NCBI GenBank assembly: GCA_964547015.1
Contig: CAZJKT010000002.1
Coordinates: 3,109 to 67,108, forward strand
Length of the DNA: 64,000 bases
Direction: 5' to 3'
DNA from: JAFGCN01 sp964547015
Lineage (GTDB): Archaea > Aenigmatarchaeota > Aenigmatarchaeia > QMZS01
In this document: one piece after another, positions 34,060 to 43,539 of the stretch
Layout: each line of letters starts with the position of its first letter
Position numbering within the stretch: the first letter of the stretch is position 1
Notes under the pieces: generated by a model
Databases searched by the model: none
Told to the model about the DNA's origin: nothing
Seen by the model: the letters and a program-made list of their open reading frames with translations, nothing else
Position numbers and translations under genes: made by a program

Positions 34060-35125
34060 GTCAATTGAAGACATCCCCACAAAGAAAATGGGGGCGTTCT
34101 ACAACCCCGAAATGAGTTTTGATCGAAGCCTCTCTGAGATTATTATCCAAATAATCAATCCAAAAAAAGCCCTTGACGGAATGTCGGCAAGCGGGGTGCG
34201 GGGGCTTCGCTACGCCTCGGTTTTGCCTGATTCTGAAGTTGTGCTAAATGAACTGAACCCAAAAGCAGTTAAATTGATTGAAAAAAACCTTGCAGAAAAC
34301 AAGGCTATACTAAACCCCCAAAATATCCGAATAGAGAACAAAAATCTCTACACAATTTTGGGCGAGGAGATGTTTGACTTTATTGACATTGACCCTTTCG
34401 GCTCGCCGATTTACTTTTTGGACTCTGCCGCGCGCTCCATAAGAAACAAGGGGGTCGTTGCCTTCACCGCAACCGACACAGCCGCGCTTTTTGGCACCTC
34501 CCCAAACGCGGGGCTTAGAAAATACGGAATAAAAAGCCTTCGCTGCGACTTCTCAAAGGAGCTTGGCCTTAGAATTCTGATAACCGCCGCGATAAGGAAG
34601 TTTGCCGAATACGAAATTGAAATGGTTCCTGTTTTTTCCTACTGCCGCAGGCATTACTTCCGGGTTTTCGGGCAGGTTCGCCGCGGAGCAAAACGGGCAG
34701 ACCGGCTTTTGGAAAGTTTTGAATATATAAGCTACTGCCAAAAGTGCGGATGGCGGGACTACGGAATTTTTGGGAAGTGCAAAAACTGCAAGAGTCAAAT
34801 AAACCTGATTGGTCCAATTTTCACAGGCGACTTCGCGTCAATTGGAATGTGCGGCGAGATGCTGAAATATTGGTGGCCAACGGCAAAAGAAGACGACGAA
34901 AAAGGAAAATTCGTCCCGGACTACACAAGATTCATCCAGATGGTTTCAAGGGAACAAGGCTACCCTCCATACTACGACATCCACCACATATGCAAGCTCA
35001 ACAAGTGCGAAATCAAGAAGACAGAAGTTTTGCTAAAAGAACTTGAAGGCGTAAGGACGCATTTCCTCGGAACAGGAATAAAGACAAAAAAGGGATTTAA
35101 GGAAGCGCTTAAATCCTTAAAATAA
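34016..35125 (+). CDS. trm1: tRNA (guanine26-N2)-dimethyltransferase Trm1
   Basis: A 369-residue SAM-dependent methyltransferase that makes m2,2G26 in tRNA. Motifs: SASGVRGLRYASVLP near residue 52, the catalytic FIDIDPFGSP near 122, and AFTATDTAALFG; a zinc-finger-like CQKCGWRDYG with a second CKNC near residue 240-260. ATG at 34016 was preferred to the TTG at 34010. Relevant to this genome because tRNAs here are heavily intron-interrupted. Confidence 0.95.
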   Translation: MPLRKIEEGKLKIYESIEDIPTKKMGAFYNPEMSFDRSLSEIIIQIINPKKALDGMSASGVRGLRYASVLPDSEVVLNELNPKAVKLIEKNLAENKAILNPQNIRIENKNLYTILGEEMFDFIDIDPFGSPIYFLDSAARSIRNKGVVAFTATDTAALFGTSPNAGLRKYGIKSLRCDFSKELGLRILITAAIRKFAEYEIEMVPVFSYCRRHYFRVFGQVRRGAKRADRLLESFEYISYCQKCGWRDYGIFGKCKNCKSQINLIGPIFTGDFASIGMCGEMLKYWWPTAKEDDEKGKFVPDYTRFIQMVSREQGYPPYYDIHHICKLNKCEIKKTEVLLKELEGVRTHFLGTGIKTKKGFKEALKSLK

Positions 35126-35136
35126 GTTAGAGCAAC

Positions 35137-36327
35137 TTAAGCGTCGATCTCTTTTTGTTTCCTTCTCCTAAGGATATTATTGACCTTGCTTTTTGCAATG
35201 GAAAGTTTTGACCCTTTATTTTTCATTTCTGCGGATTTTTGTATTTGGGATTCATACATTAAAAGAACTTTCTCAATCGTCTTGTCGGCTGAATGTTTTG
35301 ACACCTCTTTTAGGCAAAGTTTTGAGAGCTTTTTTCGGTTGGCATACGCCAAATCTATTTTTCGGCTCAAGTCATCAATATTTCCGCTTTCATAAAGGTA
35401 GCCGGTCCTTGCATTTTTTATAGTTTCCTCAAGGGCCATTTCGCTCGCCCCGACAACCGGAGTCCCGCAAGCCATAGCTTCCAGTGCAACAAGCCCCTGG
35501 GTTTCGGCAATGGAAGGAAAAACAAATACATCAAGCGCAGAATAAAAAGCCCTCTGGTCTTCCTTGCTCAAAAAACCGAAAAAAGATATATTCTTTTTTC
35601 TCTTTGCAAGCCTTCGGTAATGGGCCTCAGCGGGCCCGTTCCCAATAATCACAATTTTTCCCTCAAACTTTCCGGAAACATTTATCAAATCCTCAAGCCT
35701 TTTTTCATGGCACAGCCTTCCGCAGTACCCTATAAGCTTTTCATCGCCAATGCAGTATTTTTCCCTGAATAAATCCCTATCGACCGGCCGAAAAAAGTCC
35801 AGATCCACCCCGTTAGAGAGGACAACCGGATTTTTTATGCCTTTCTGTATGAGCCGTTTTTTTATGACTTTGGAGGGGCAGGTTACAATATCAAATGAAT
35901 TAAGGAGCTTTCTTTCCCAAAGGTTATATAACTTGGTAAGCCCTTTTTTGAGGGGCTTTCTTTTTGTAAGGTATCCCACATATTCGTCACCGGGTGTGTG
36001 GAATGTATGAAGCTTTGGGACTCCAAGCAATTTTGAAACATAAGCCCCCATTATCGCCTGCGAAAAAAGCCCATGGATATGGACAACATCAAGGCCCCTT
36101 GCATTTCTAAGGACCCATGAAGGGATTGCAATTTTGTATCCCTCGTAATACCTAAATCCGACAGACCTTAAGGGAAACTCGTTTTTTTGCGGAACATATT
36201 CACCTGACGGGTAAAATAAAATGACCTCATGTCCCGCCTCTTCAAGCTTTCTTTTCCACAGATTGATTGTGTAGGTTACCCCGTTTATCTGCGGGAAATA
36301 TGTGTCTGTAAAGATTCCAATTCTCAT
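35137..36327 (-). CDS. GT4-family glycosyltransferase
   Basis: A 396-residue GT-B fold enzyme. It starts MRIGIFTDTYFPQINGVTYT, the GT4 N-terminus, has VVLSNGVDLDFFRP near 170, and the donor-site motif ETQGLVALEAMACGTPVV near 282. A basic coiled tail ends the protein. It probably builds glycolipid or envelope glycan from a nucleotide sugar. It opens the envelope cluster at 35-43.5 kb and is divergent from the GT2 gene. Confidence 0.9.
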   Translation of the reverse strand: MRIGIFTDTYFPQINGVTYTINLWKRKLEEAGHEVILFYPSGEYVPQKNEFPLRSVGFRYYEGYKIAIPSWVLRNARGLDVVHIHGLFSQAIMGAYVSKLLGVPKLHTFHTPGDEYVGYLTKRKPLKKGLTKLYNLWERKLLNSFDIVTCPSKVIKKRLIQKGIKNPVVLSNGVDLDFFRPVDRDLFREKYCIGDEKLIGYCGRLCHEKRLEDLINVSGKFEGKIVIIGNGPAEAHYRRLAKRKKNISFFGFLSKEDQRAFYSALDVFVFPSIAETQGLVALEAMACGTPVVGASEMALEETIKNARTGYLYESGNIDDLSRKIDLAYANRKKLSKLCLKEVSKHSADKTIEKVLLMYESQIQKSAEMKNKGSKLSIAKSKVNNILRRRKQKEIDA

Positions 36328-36412
36328 ATTTTTAGGCTTTGGCCCATAATAAACCTAAAAAAGGCTATTCTAATATATATTGCAGGGGGTTTATTTAAAT
36401 GATAATCGATTT

Positions 36413-37126
36413 ATGGAAATCTCGGTAATAATCCCGACGCTAAATGAGGAGAAATATATTGAGGACTGCCTAAAGGCTATTTCTACTCAGGATTTTCCAA
36501 GGGAGAAATATGAGGTGATAGTATCTGACGGGGCGAGCACAGACAAAACCGCAAAGATTGCAAAAAAATATGCTGATAAGGTGGTTGTTTCAAAAAAAAG
36601 AGGGATTTGGTGGGGAAGGAATTATGGGGCGAAGTTTGCAAAAGGGAAATACCTTGTATTCATCGATGCGGACACTATTATTGACAGGGATTACCTTAAA
36701 ACAGTCCACCCATACCTTGAGAGGGGATATATTGGGGTTTCAACATATTTCAATTTTTCGGGCAAAACTAAAACAATCCGGATCGCAAACCAAGTCAGCA
36801 ATATTTACTGGATACTCAGCGACGCCATCCGGAGAAAAGGGCTATTTGGATTCAATCTCTGCACCCCTCAAAAAATATTTGCCCGGGTTGGAGGCTTCAA
36901 GGATACCGACCTAGAAGATGTGAGGATGTATAGAGAGCTGTCAAAAGTCGGCAAGACGATAAGGTTACGGGAAAGGAAAGTAGTAACTTCATCTCGCAGA
37001 CTGGAGAAATTCGGCTCTTGGGGAGCTTTAAGGTACTACATAGAACTATTTTACTTGGAGATAATACGATCAAAAGGTAAGAGTAAGGCAAGATTTCTCA
37101 AGTATGGGAGATATATAAAAACATAA
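36413..37126 (+). CDS. GT2-family glycosyltransferase, copy A
   Basis: A 237-residue GT-A enzyme: MEISVIIPTLNEEKYIEDCL at the start, IVSDGASTDKTA, then FIDADTIIDRDYLKT with the DxD metal-binding site near 90-95. The segment 36521-36744 is about 93 percent identical in DNA to 38140-38363 of copy B, while both ends differ strongly. The start is the Met after an open stretch from 36380. It probably adds sugars to lipid or protein acceptors at the membrane. Confidence 0.88.
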   Translation: MEISVIIPTLNEEKYIEDCLKAISTQDFPREKYEVIVSDGASTDKTAKIAKKYADKVVVSKKRGIWWGRNYGAKFAKGKYLVFIDADTIIDRDYLKTVHPYLERGYIGVSTYFNFSGKTKTIRIANQVSNIYWILSDAIRRKGLFGFNLCTPQKIFARVGGFKDTDLEDVRMYRELSKVGKTIRLRERKVVTSSRRLEKFGSWGALRYYIELFYLEIIRSKGKSKARFLKYGRYIKT

Positions 37127-37442
37127 AGTTCTGGAAAAACAAAAGGTATTTGGCTAGTCGGGAATAGTTAGGATACTCTCAGTCAGGACTACATTAGACG
37201 ATGTGTTTATTTTCGGAGCAAGTTACCTCAAAATATCTACAAACAAATTAGGTAATTCTTCATTTCTGGGGTTGAACCAAACCCCCTTTTGAAGAGCATA
37301 TACTTTATAATTTCCCTGTTTACCTCGTGATATAATGAAGGGTGTATATAGGAGTACAAAACCAATTTTCAGATATTGGTAAGAATGCGGTTTGGGTTTC
37401 TTCTGGGCTTTCTAACAAAAACTTCATAAATATTTGTGAAAC

Positions 37443-37950
37443 TAATTACACCAATTATGTCCTATAATTATACCTGCAGAATATTTCCTCACAAAGCTCC
37501 AAAACTCTTCAATACCGTTTAGGCAGTTATGGACATTCTCAAAACATCTTGCCTGCTCTATCCTGCTTTGCTTGCCATATAACCCCAAATCCTTGTAGGA
37601 TTTGAAATAATCGGAGTAGTAGGCGGGCTAGTCTATACCCTCTAATATATAAATTAAAAAAATCTTGGCGGAAACATCTTCAACCAGGATTATAAAAATA
37701 TTCTCTTGCATTCTAAAATGCCAAATACGGGCTGTTTGTTAGAGGTATCTTTTCCTCAACTTCCCTTTCTTCTGTCGCCAAAGTGAGATTCATCGGCATC
37801 TATGTAGCCACCGAATTTGGTGAAGTTTCTGTTTCAGTAAGCAGACAGTAACTTACTAAAAACAATCTACTTTCCTGACACGGCATTGCAACCTAGGTCT
37901 AACTCCTTAGCGCACTTGTACGCGCTAACCTCAAAATAAGCGAATTACAA
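37443..37950 (-). pseudogene. Degenerate IS1595-type (ISXO2-like) transposase
   Basis: No intact ORF, but minus-strand frames keep pieces of an ISXO2-like transposase in order: FEVSAYKCAKELDLGCNAVS (about 37871-37945), GGYIDADESHFGDRRKGKLR (about 37757-37816, with the DE-containing catalytic start), then about 37480-37690 VEDVSAKIFLIYILEGID, a YKDLGLYGKQSR-like piece, and IEEFWSFVRKY, the conserved fW-S/K region, ending near 37443. Stops and frame changes separate them. It is a dead insertion sequence lying between the two related GT2 genes. Confidence 0.7.
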
Positions 37951-38031
37951 TAAAGAGAATATGTTAAGAGAAGGGCTTGCTACCCCTAATCTGAAGCAAT
38001 TACCATATATTATTATCTACCCTGTTCAGTT

Positions 38032-38748
38032 ATGGAGTTCTCAGTTATAATCCCTGCACTAAATGAAGAAAAATGCATTGAAAACTGCATCAACTCTGTC
38101 TTAAATCAAACCTACCCAAGAGACAGGTACGAGATTATTGTGTCTGACGGGGCGAGTAAAGACAAGACCGCAAAGATTGCAAAAAAATATGCTGATAAGG
38201 TGGTTGTTTCAAAAAAAAGAGGGATATGGTGGGGGAGGAATTATGGAGCGAAATTTGCAAAGGGGAAATACTTGGTATTCATCGATGCAGATACCATTAT
38301 TGACAGGGATTACCTTAAAACAGTCCACCCATATCTTGAGAGGGGATATGTTGGGGTTTCAACAGGGTTTAGGTTCTCGGAACGAAACTTAAGAATAAGA
38401 TTAATTGAGGGCTACCTTACCTTATTCTGGAAGATCGCCTCTGCAACAGGGTTCAAACAATTACTAGGTTTTAGCTTATGTATTCCAAAAAAGACATTCA
38501 AGGAAGTTGGGGGATTTAAGGATTTTTACATGGAAGACGCGATGATTAACAGAGACCTTAAAAAATTTGGAAAAATCAAATACATCTCTGAAAAGAAGGT
38601 AACCACCTCTCCAAGAAAATATGAAAAGCAAGGGTTCATCCTTGCGAGCCTGAGATATAATAAATGTGAAATAGTGGATATATTAAGGTCTAGGAGCAAG
38701 CTACTACACAAAAAACTATCATCAGAGAAATATCTGGAAATCCGATGA
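38032..38748 (+). CDS. GT2-family glycosyltransferase, copy B
   Basis: A 238-residue GT-A enzyme starting MEFSVIIPALNEEKCIENCI. Its core shares a near-identical block with copy A at 36413 (residues about 37-111), containing RGIWWGRNYGAKFAKGKY and the FIDADT DxD. Outside that block the two differ clearly, including acceptor-side sequences. The pattern points to recent gene conversion or unequal recombination. Probably a paralog with another acceptor. Confidence 0.88.
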   Translation: MEFSVIIPALNEEKCIENCINSVLNQTYPRDRYEIIVSDGASKDKTAKIAKKYADKVVVSKKRGIWWGRNYGAKFAKGKYLVFIDADTIIDRDYLKTVHPYLERGYVGVSTGFRFSERNLRIRLIEGYLTLFWKIASATGFKQLLGFSLCIPKKTFKEVGGFKDFYMEDAMINRDLKKFGKIKYISEKKVTTSPRKYEKQGFILASLRYNKCEIVDILRSRSKLLHKKLSSEKYLEIR

Positions 38749-38752
38749 TCGA

Positions 38753-38760
38753 CTTAAATA
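38753..38760 (+). promoter_or_regulatory. TATA box of UbiA gene
   Basis: CTTAAATA centred about 31 bp before the ATG at 38788; the same box type precedes several other starts in this cluster (for example 40678-40685). Confidence 0.45.
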
Positions 38761-38787
38761 ACCTGTTTTAAATTATAACTTTAAGTT

Positions 38788-39606
38788 ATGAATATCGCAC
38801 CTTACCTACGACTTATTCGGATGCCTCATTGGTGGGTTTACTTTGGGGTTGGAATTTATGGTCTGATACTTGCAGAAGGGCTTTTACAGCCCGCCATAGC
38901 CATACTTTTCCTTCTTACAACCCTTGCTTTTTATCTCGCATTCAGTTTCTCAATAAACGAGTGTTTTGATGTAGCCGAAGACAAACTAAACCCAAAAAAG
39001 AAAAACCCTATTGCAAGAGGAAAAATCAGTTTCAAGAAAGCATACATCTATTCAATCCTTTTGGCATTATCGGGGATGATTATTTCTTCATATTTCGGGT
39101 CCACAACCCTAATTTATGTCACTGCAATGGCGGCAATAGCCTATTTCTATTCCGCAACCCCTTTAAGGTTAAAATCAAGGTTCCTGCTCGACATCTTTTC
39201 CCACGGACTTTTCTTTGGAGCGATGATATTTCTTCTCCCATTCGTCGCCTTTGGAAGCCCAATCGGGCATATAAACCTTATAATTGCGGCAACAATATTT
39301 CATCTCTCCCTTATATGGGAGATACGGAACCATCTAAGCGACTACGAATCCGACAAAAAAGCAGACCTGAAAACTACAGTCTGCGTCCTTGGAAAAGGGA
39401 AATCTGAAAAGCTTTTTTGGTGGCTGGTCGCTTTATATCCCGTCTCCTTATTATTATTTCTCACCGAAATACAGGGGATTCTAATTGCTATTTATTTAAT
39501 CGCTACAATTGCATACTATTTCCGGATTTTCCTCAAAAAAGAGGTAAACACAGAAATATATGCGGGAGTGATTTACTGTGCGTACTTATTGAGCATTATT
39601 ATCTGA
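38788..39606 (+). CDS. UbiA-family prenyltransferase, paralog 1
   Basis: A 272-residue polytopic membrane enzyme. The first Asp-rich region is NECFDVAEDKLNPKKKNP near 68-85, where the classic NDxxD start is relaxed to NECFD, and the second is in LSDYESDKKADLKTT near 180-195. It prenylates an aromatic or polyol acceptor. It and the next gene are tandem paralogs within the envelope/lipid cluster; both differ from the DGGGP synthase-like copy at 9.2 kb. Confidence 0.8.
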   Translation: MNIAPYLRLIRMPHWWVYFGVGIYGLILAEGLLQPAIAILFLLTTLAFYLAFSFSINECFDVAEDKLNPKKKNPIARGKISFKKAYIYSILLALSGMIISSYFGSTTLIYVTAMAAIAYFYSATPLRLKSRFLLDIFSHGLFFGAMIFLLPFVAFGSPIGHINLIIAATIFHLSLIWEIRNHLSDYESDKKADLKTTVCVLGKGKSEKLFWWLVALYPVSLLLFLTEIQGILIAIYLIATIAYYFRIFLKKEVNTEIYAGVIYCAYLLSIII

Positions 39607-39809
39607 ACGGTGTAAGGATTTGGTCTCCAAAGACACCAACAAATATAAGGATTAAAAAATTTAAAATATGCCTAATTTTCAAAATAGGTTTCACTTTATA
39701 TATAGTGCCCCCTCCTACTTTAAAGCTCCGAATGCTATTGCAATACATAACCAAAAATCCGCCCTAGAGGGGGGGTATTTAGACAAAATAATTTATCTGT
39801 CCGTATATT

Positions 39810-40667
39810 ATGAACATTTTCTCAAAATACCTCAAAGTCATCCGATTCGAGAACTGGATGAGTCACCTATTCCTCAAGGCCATCCTGGGCGCAGTAATTG
39901 CCGGCGGAACTCTCCCTGAAATATTTTTGGTAGGTATAATCTACTTCTGCGTCCTTGGGTATGGCTTTCTCATAAACGACTATTACGATGTTGAAATTGA
40001 CCGCCGCCATCTAGGAAAAATGAAAAAAAAGCAGAATACCATTGCTTCTGGAATTATCTCAAAAAGAAAAGCCAAGGCAATTCTTGCCTTTCTCGCCGCA
40101 ACCCCGCTTTTATTAAGCTATTATATGAGCCAAATCGGATCTATTATAGTTCTTGTTGGAATAATAAGCTTTAGCGCATATTCGGCAAGAGGAATCCGGC
40201 TCAAGGAAAGGTTTGGCTTAGATATATTTTCGCACGGAATAATGTTCTCTTCATACTTTCTTGGCGGTGTGCTTCTTATAACCTCAGAGATATCATTTGG
40301 TATTGCCCTTTTGGCCGCAATTATGTTTCTATGGAGCCAGGTTTCACTAATTGTCCACCAACTTAAAGATTATGAAGAGGACAAAAAATCCTCAAAGCAC
40401 ACAATTATAAAAATAGGCCTCAAAAAAGGCTGGGTCCTATTCATGTCCCACCTTCTTCTTATGGCCTTGGTAACCGAAGCGGGAATATTTTTTGGGCTAA
40501 ACCCTCTTTTGCGGCTTCTCAGCTTATTCTATATAGCTTATGTTATCAGATACCATAATTATTCTGATTTTGGAAATAGCGTTTCGAGAGCTAAAACCGC
40601 AGACAAAATATATTGGGAAACCGCTACAGTAAGCATCCTCGGGACAGCTCTCCTTATATCTCTTTAA
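39810..40667 (+). CDS. UbiA-family prenyltransferase, paralog 2
   Basis: A 285-residue polytopic membrane enzyme with NDYYDVEIDRRHLGK near residue 51 as first Asp-rich motif and QLKDYEEDKKSSKHT near 185 as second. It is distantly related to the neighbouring UbiA gene. About 200 bp before it hold no gene. Acceptor unknown; a membrane-lipid or quinone-type product is likely from the setting. Confidence 0.8.
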   Translation: MNIFSKYLKVIRFENWMSHLFLKAILGAVIAGGTLPEIFLVGIIYFCVLGYGFLINDYYDVEIDRRHLGKMKKKQNTIASGIISKRKAKAILAFLAATPLLLSYYMSQIGSIIVLVGIISFSAYSARGIRLKERFGLDIFSHGIMFSSYFLGGVLLITSEISFGIALLAAIMFLWSQVSLIVHQLKDYEEDKKSSKHTIIKIGLKKGWVLFMSHLLLMALVTEAGIFFGLNPLLRLLSLFYIAYVIRYHNYSDFGNSVSRAKTADKIYWETATVSILGTALLISL

Positions 40668-40677
40668 ACGCCTGATT

Positions 40678-40685
40678 ACTTAAAT
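40678..40685 (+). promoter_or_regulatory. TATA box of OB-fold gene
   Basis: ACTTAAAT centred about 29 bp before the ATG at 40711. Confidence 0.45.
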
Positions 40686-40710
40686 CATTTAGATAAAAAT
40701 AACATTTATT

Positions 40711-41451
40711 ATGCAAGAGCGCCAAGTTGCAAGGAAGGCCGACATAAAAACCCTGCATATGGGGGATTATATAGTCCAGGAAGGCTTTAACCCCAACTAT
40801 ATTGAGGTGAATGGAGAGAAATACTCAAGGGTTGTCGTCCTTGCCGTAGTAATCGACAAATTTGTCTCTGAAGACGGAAATTATGCCGCCCTGACCCTTG
40901 ACGACGGGACAGACACGATAAGGCTAAAGGCCTTTCAGGACCTAAGGATTTTAGATAAGGCGGAAAAAGGCGATGTAGTGGATGTTGTAGGGAAAATAAG
41001 GGAATACAATGAAGAAAGATATATTCAGCCCGAAACCATTGCAAAAATAGAAAACCCCAATTATGAAGTTTTAAGGAAGCTTGAGCTCTCTAAACTAAGC
41101 ATTGCAAAAAAAGCCTCTTCAGGCTCAGTGAGTCTGCCTTCAGAGGCCCAAACACCCGAATATTCTAAAAGCCCTCCAGTTTCAGAGCCAAAAGAAGTTT
41201 TGGGATTAGAGGAAAATGAAGAGCCTCCAGAAGCCCAATTGCCTGAAGAGGCCGATGAAATTCAAGAGCCTGCAAAAAAAGAAGCTCTACCCAATCCGGA
41301 ACAGGATATTATGATATCCCGCGCCTCAGATCTTGAAAAATCCCCGGCTACTGAATTTGTCGCCTCAGAGACGCAAAAACAGGGGAACTCTACCGAAAAA
41401 GAGCCCTCCCCCGAGAAAAAAGCTCAGGCCACCCAAAAAAAGCTGGTTTAG
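40711..41451 (+). CDS. OB-fold nucleic acid-binding protein with acidic tail
   Basis: A 246-residue protein. Residues about 30-120 form an OB fold of the RPA32/tRNA-anticodon type (VVVLAVVIDKFVSEDGNYAA, DDGTDTIRLKAF, VVGKIREYNEERYIQPE), while the last 115 residues are a low-complexity Pro/Glu/Lys tail without structure. This resembles archaeal single-stranded DNA-binding or RPA accessory proteins. Its position between lipid genes is probably chance. Confidence 0.7.
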   Translation: MQERQVARKADIKTLHMGDYIVQEGFNPNYIEVNGEKYSRVVVLAVVIDKFVSEDGNYAALTLDDGTDTIRLKAFQDLRILDKAEKGDVVDVVGKIREYNEERYIQPETIAKIENPNYEVLRKLELSKLSIAKKASSGSVSLPSEAQTPEYSKSPPVSEPKEVLGLEENEEPPEAQLPEEADEIQEPAKKEALPNPEQDIMISRASDLEKSPATEFVASETQKQGNSTEKEPSPEKKAQATQKKLV

Positions 41452-41487
41452 GGTAAGCAAGGGAATTTCAAAAAAACATCTAATTTA

Positions 41488-42444
41488 ATGAAGACCGCCT
41501 TAAGCATCATCTTTGGAATCCTGCTAATAGCAATTATAATTTACGCCATAGGTGCAGAAGAAGTCCTAACGGTTATATCTCAGGCAGATATTGCCTGCCT
41601 TCTGCCCGCCCTTCTTGCAACCCCCCTAATCTGGGCGCTACAAAGCATAAGGCTAAAAATGATTTTAGACCTGCAAAAATATCAGGTTTCCCTAAAGGAC
41701 ACCGCAAAAATCCATATTGCAAGCGTAATTGTAAGCGCGCTTACCCCTTTTATAAAAGTCAGCGGAACCCCCCTCAAAATATTTGCCCTCACCCGAAGAA
41801 ACATTCCCGCATCAAGGGCATTTGCGTCAGTTACCGCCGAAGCCCTTCTTGATGCCTTCCTTTTTATCGCAGTATTCACTCTCCTTTTGGCAGGAATTTA
41901 TTTTGAAGGCCCTCTTCCAAGCCAGCTACTATATATTGGCGCTTCAATCAGCCTTGCCCTACTCATAGCAGCCCTTTCTCTACCAAAGATTTTTTCAAGA
42001 AAAAATCTGGAAAATCTCCTCAAATTTATCGCAAAAAGATATCCTAATCTTCGCCCGGAACAGGACTCAAAAAATTTCCGCCTGACAGTATCCCGTGTAA
42101 TAAAAGACCGAAAAATTATAGCCGCGTCTGCGGCGGTCTCAACCGCAACCTGCATCATTGACCTTGCAAGAATATGGCTTATACTCTCAGCCTTAGGCAT
42201 ATCCGCAGGCCTGACTCTTGTAATTGCGGCATGGATAGCAATAATGGCCTTAGCATCAGTGCCGGGGCTTCCCGGCGGGCTTGGGATAGTTGAAGGGGGA
42301 ACCGCCTCTTTTATGGCTTTTTTAGGAGTCCCTCCTGCGGCCGCCCTTTCTTTTGCAATAATCGACCGGCTGGTAAGCATTTGGCTTCCGATGCTGCTTG
42401 GGATTCCGATTACCGCAAATCTTGACCTTAAGAACAAAGTATAG
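41488..42444 (+). CDS. AglD/LPG synthase-type (UPF0104) membrane protein, copy 1
   Basis: A 318-residue polytopic membrane protein of the lysylphosphatidylglycerol synthase transmembrane/flippase family. It has KVSGTPLKIFALTRRNIPAS near 90-110 and VPGLPGGLGIVEGGTASFMA near 255-275, the two signatures. In halophiles AglD is a glycosyltransferase-associated member. It is followed by a second copy 41 bp later. Confidence 0.85.
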   Translation: MKTALSIIFGILLIAIIIYAIGAEEVLTVISQADIACLLPALLATPLIWALQSIRLKMILDLQKYQVSLKDTAKIHIASVIVSALTPFIKVSGTPLKIFALTRRNIPASRAFASVTAEALLDAFLFIAVFTLLLAGIYFEGPLPSQLLYIGASISLALLIAALSLPKIFSRKNLENLLKFIAKRYPNLRPEQDSKNFRLTVSRVIKDRKIIAASAAVSTATCIIDLARIWLILSALGISAGLTLVIAAWIAIMALASVPGLPGGLGIVEGGTASFMAFLGVPPAAALSFAIIDRLVSIWLPMLLGIPITANLDLKNKV

Positions 42445-42485
42445 GCATTCTGCAAAAGCTTATTTCAATATTTTCTCAATTTCTT

Positions 42486-43469
42486 ATGAAGACTTTGGCC
42501 GGGATTTTGGCAGGGCTGGTTTTGCTTCTGGCAGTATTCCATTTAATAGGGTTTTCCTCTGTTGCTTTAGCCTTGTCTGAGGCAAGCCCAATCGGCCTGT
42601 TATCTGCGCTTGGGATAAGCCTTTCAATCATTCTCCTCCACTCCTACCGCCTAAAGCTGATATTAAGGGCGCAAAAATATAAGCCTGCCTTTTGGAATGT
42701 GGCAAAAATACATGCGGCAAGCAACACGGTAAATATGCTTACACCTGTAGTAAAGGTTGGGGGAATTCCATTAAAGGTGCATTACCTTTCAAGAAGCAAC
42801 ATCCCCCCGGCGCTTTCCTGCGCATCTGTTGTCGGGGAAATTGCGATAGAGACTTTCTCTTTTTATTTTACCTTTGCATTTCTCCTAATCGCCCTCCTGG
42901 TCTCAAACCAACTTCCGGATATTTATATTTATCTCGGGTTTTTGGCAGTTCTCGCCGTAATTATCGGAGCCTTTACATCCGCAAGAGTGCTTTTTTCCCA
43001 AAAAAGGCTTGAGAGGTTTACAAGAAATTTCCTTATGAAATTCGCAACAGTTGACGCAAAGTCAGCCTCAAAAATCTTCAACTGCAGCGTAAGGTCCTTT
43101 TTAAAAGATAGGGAATTGTGCGCAAAGGTTATTACTATTTCCTTTTTTTGTAGGCTGCTTGAATTTGCGAGAATATATCTTGTGTTTATGGCTCTCGGCT
43201 TTCAGGCGGGGCTTGCAATAGTTCTGACCGTCTGGGTGGTTGAGAGCTTTCTTTCGGGAATTCCCTGGCTTCCCGGCGGGATGGGGCTTGTAGAGGGGGG
43301 GGCAATTTCACTTCTGGTCCTGCTCAATCTCCCTTTAGCGGTCGCATCAGCCTTTATATTGCTTGACCGGATTATAGGGCTTTGGGTCCCAATCATTATC
43401 GGCGCATTTGCCGCCGCAAGCCTCAGAAAAAAAGGGGTAAATCTTCGCATGGAAGACGAAATGAGATAG
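42486..43469 (+). CDS. AglD/LPG synthase-type (UPF0104) membrane protein, copy 2
   Basis: A 327-residue tandem paralog of the preceding gene. It keeps both signatures (VKVGGIPLKVHYLSRSNIPP and IPWLPGGMGLVEGGAISLLV) but differs over the membrane helices. Tandem duplication inside an envelope cluster suggests two related lipid or glycan transport steps. It ends about 70 bp before the stop of the convergent M50 gene. Confidence 0.85.
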   Translation: MKTLAGILAGLVLLLAVFHLIGFSSVALALSEASPIGLLSALGISLSIILLHSYRLKLILRAQKYKPAFWNVAKIHAASNTVNMLTPVVKVGGIPLKVHYLSRSNIPPALSCASVVGEIAIETFSFYFTFAFLLIALLVSNQLPDIYIYLGFLAVLAVIIGAFTSARVLFSQKRLERFTRNFLMKFATVDAKSASKIFNCSVRSFLKDRELCAKVITISFFCRLLEFARIYLVFMALGFQAGLAIVLTVWVVESFLSGIPWLPGGMGLVEGGAISLLVLLNLPLAVASAFILLDRIIGLWVPIIIGAFAAASLRKKGVNLRMEDEMR

Positions 43470-43539
43470 TATAAGAGGGTTAAAAATGCGACAAAGCGGA
43501 TTCTAAAAAATATTGCAAAACACTTCAGGGAATTGCCCC

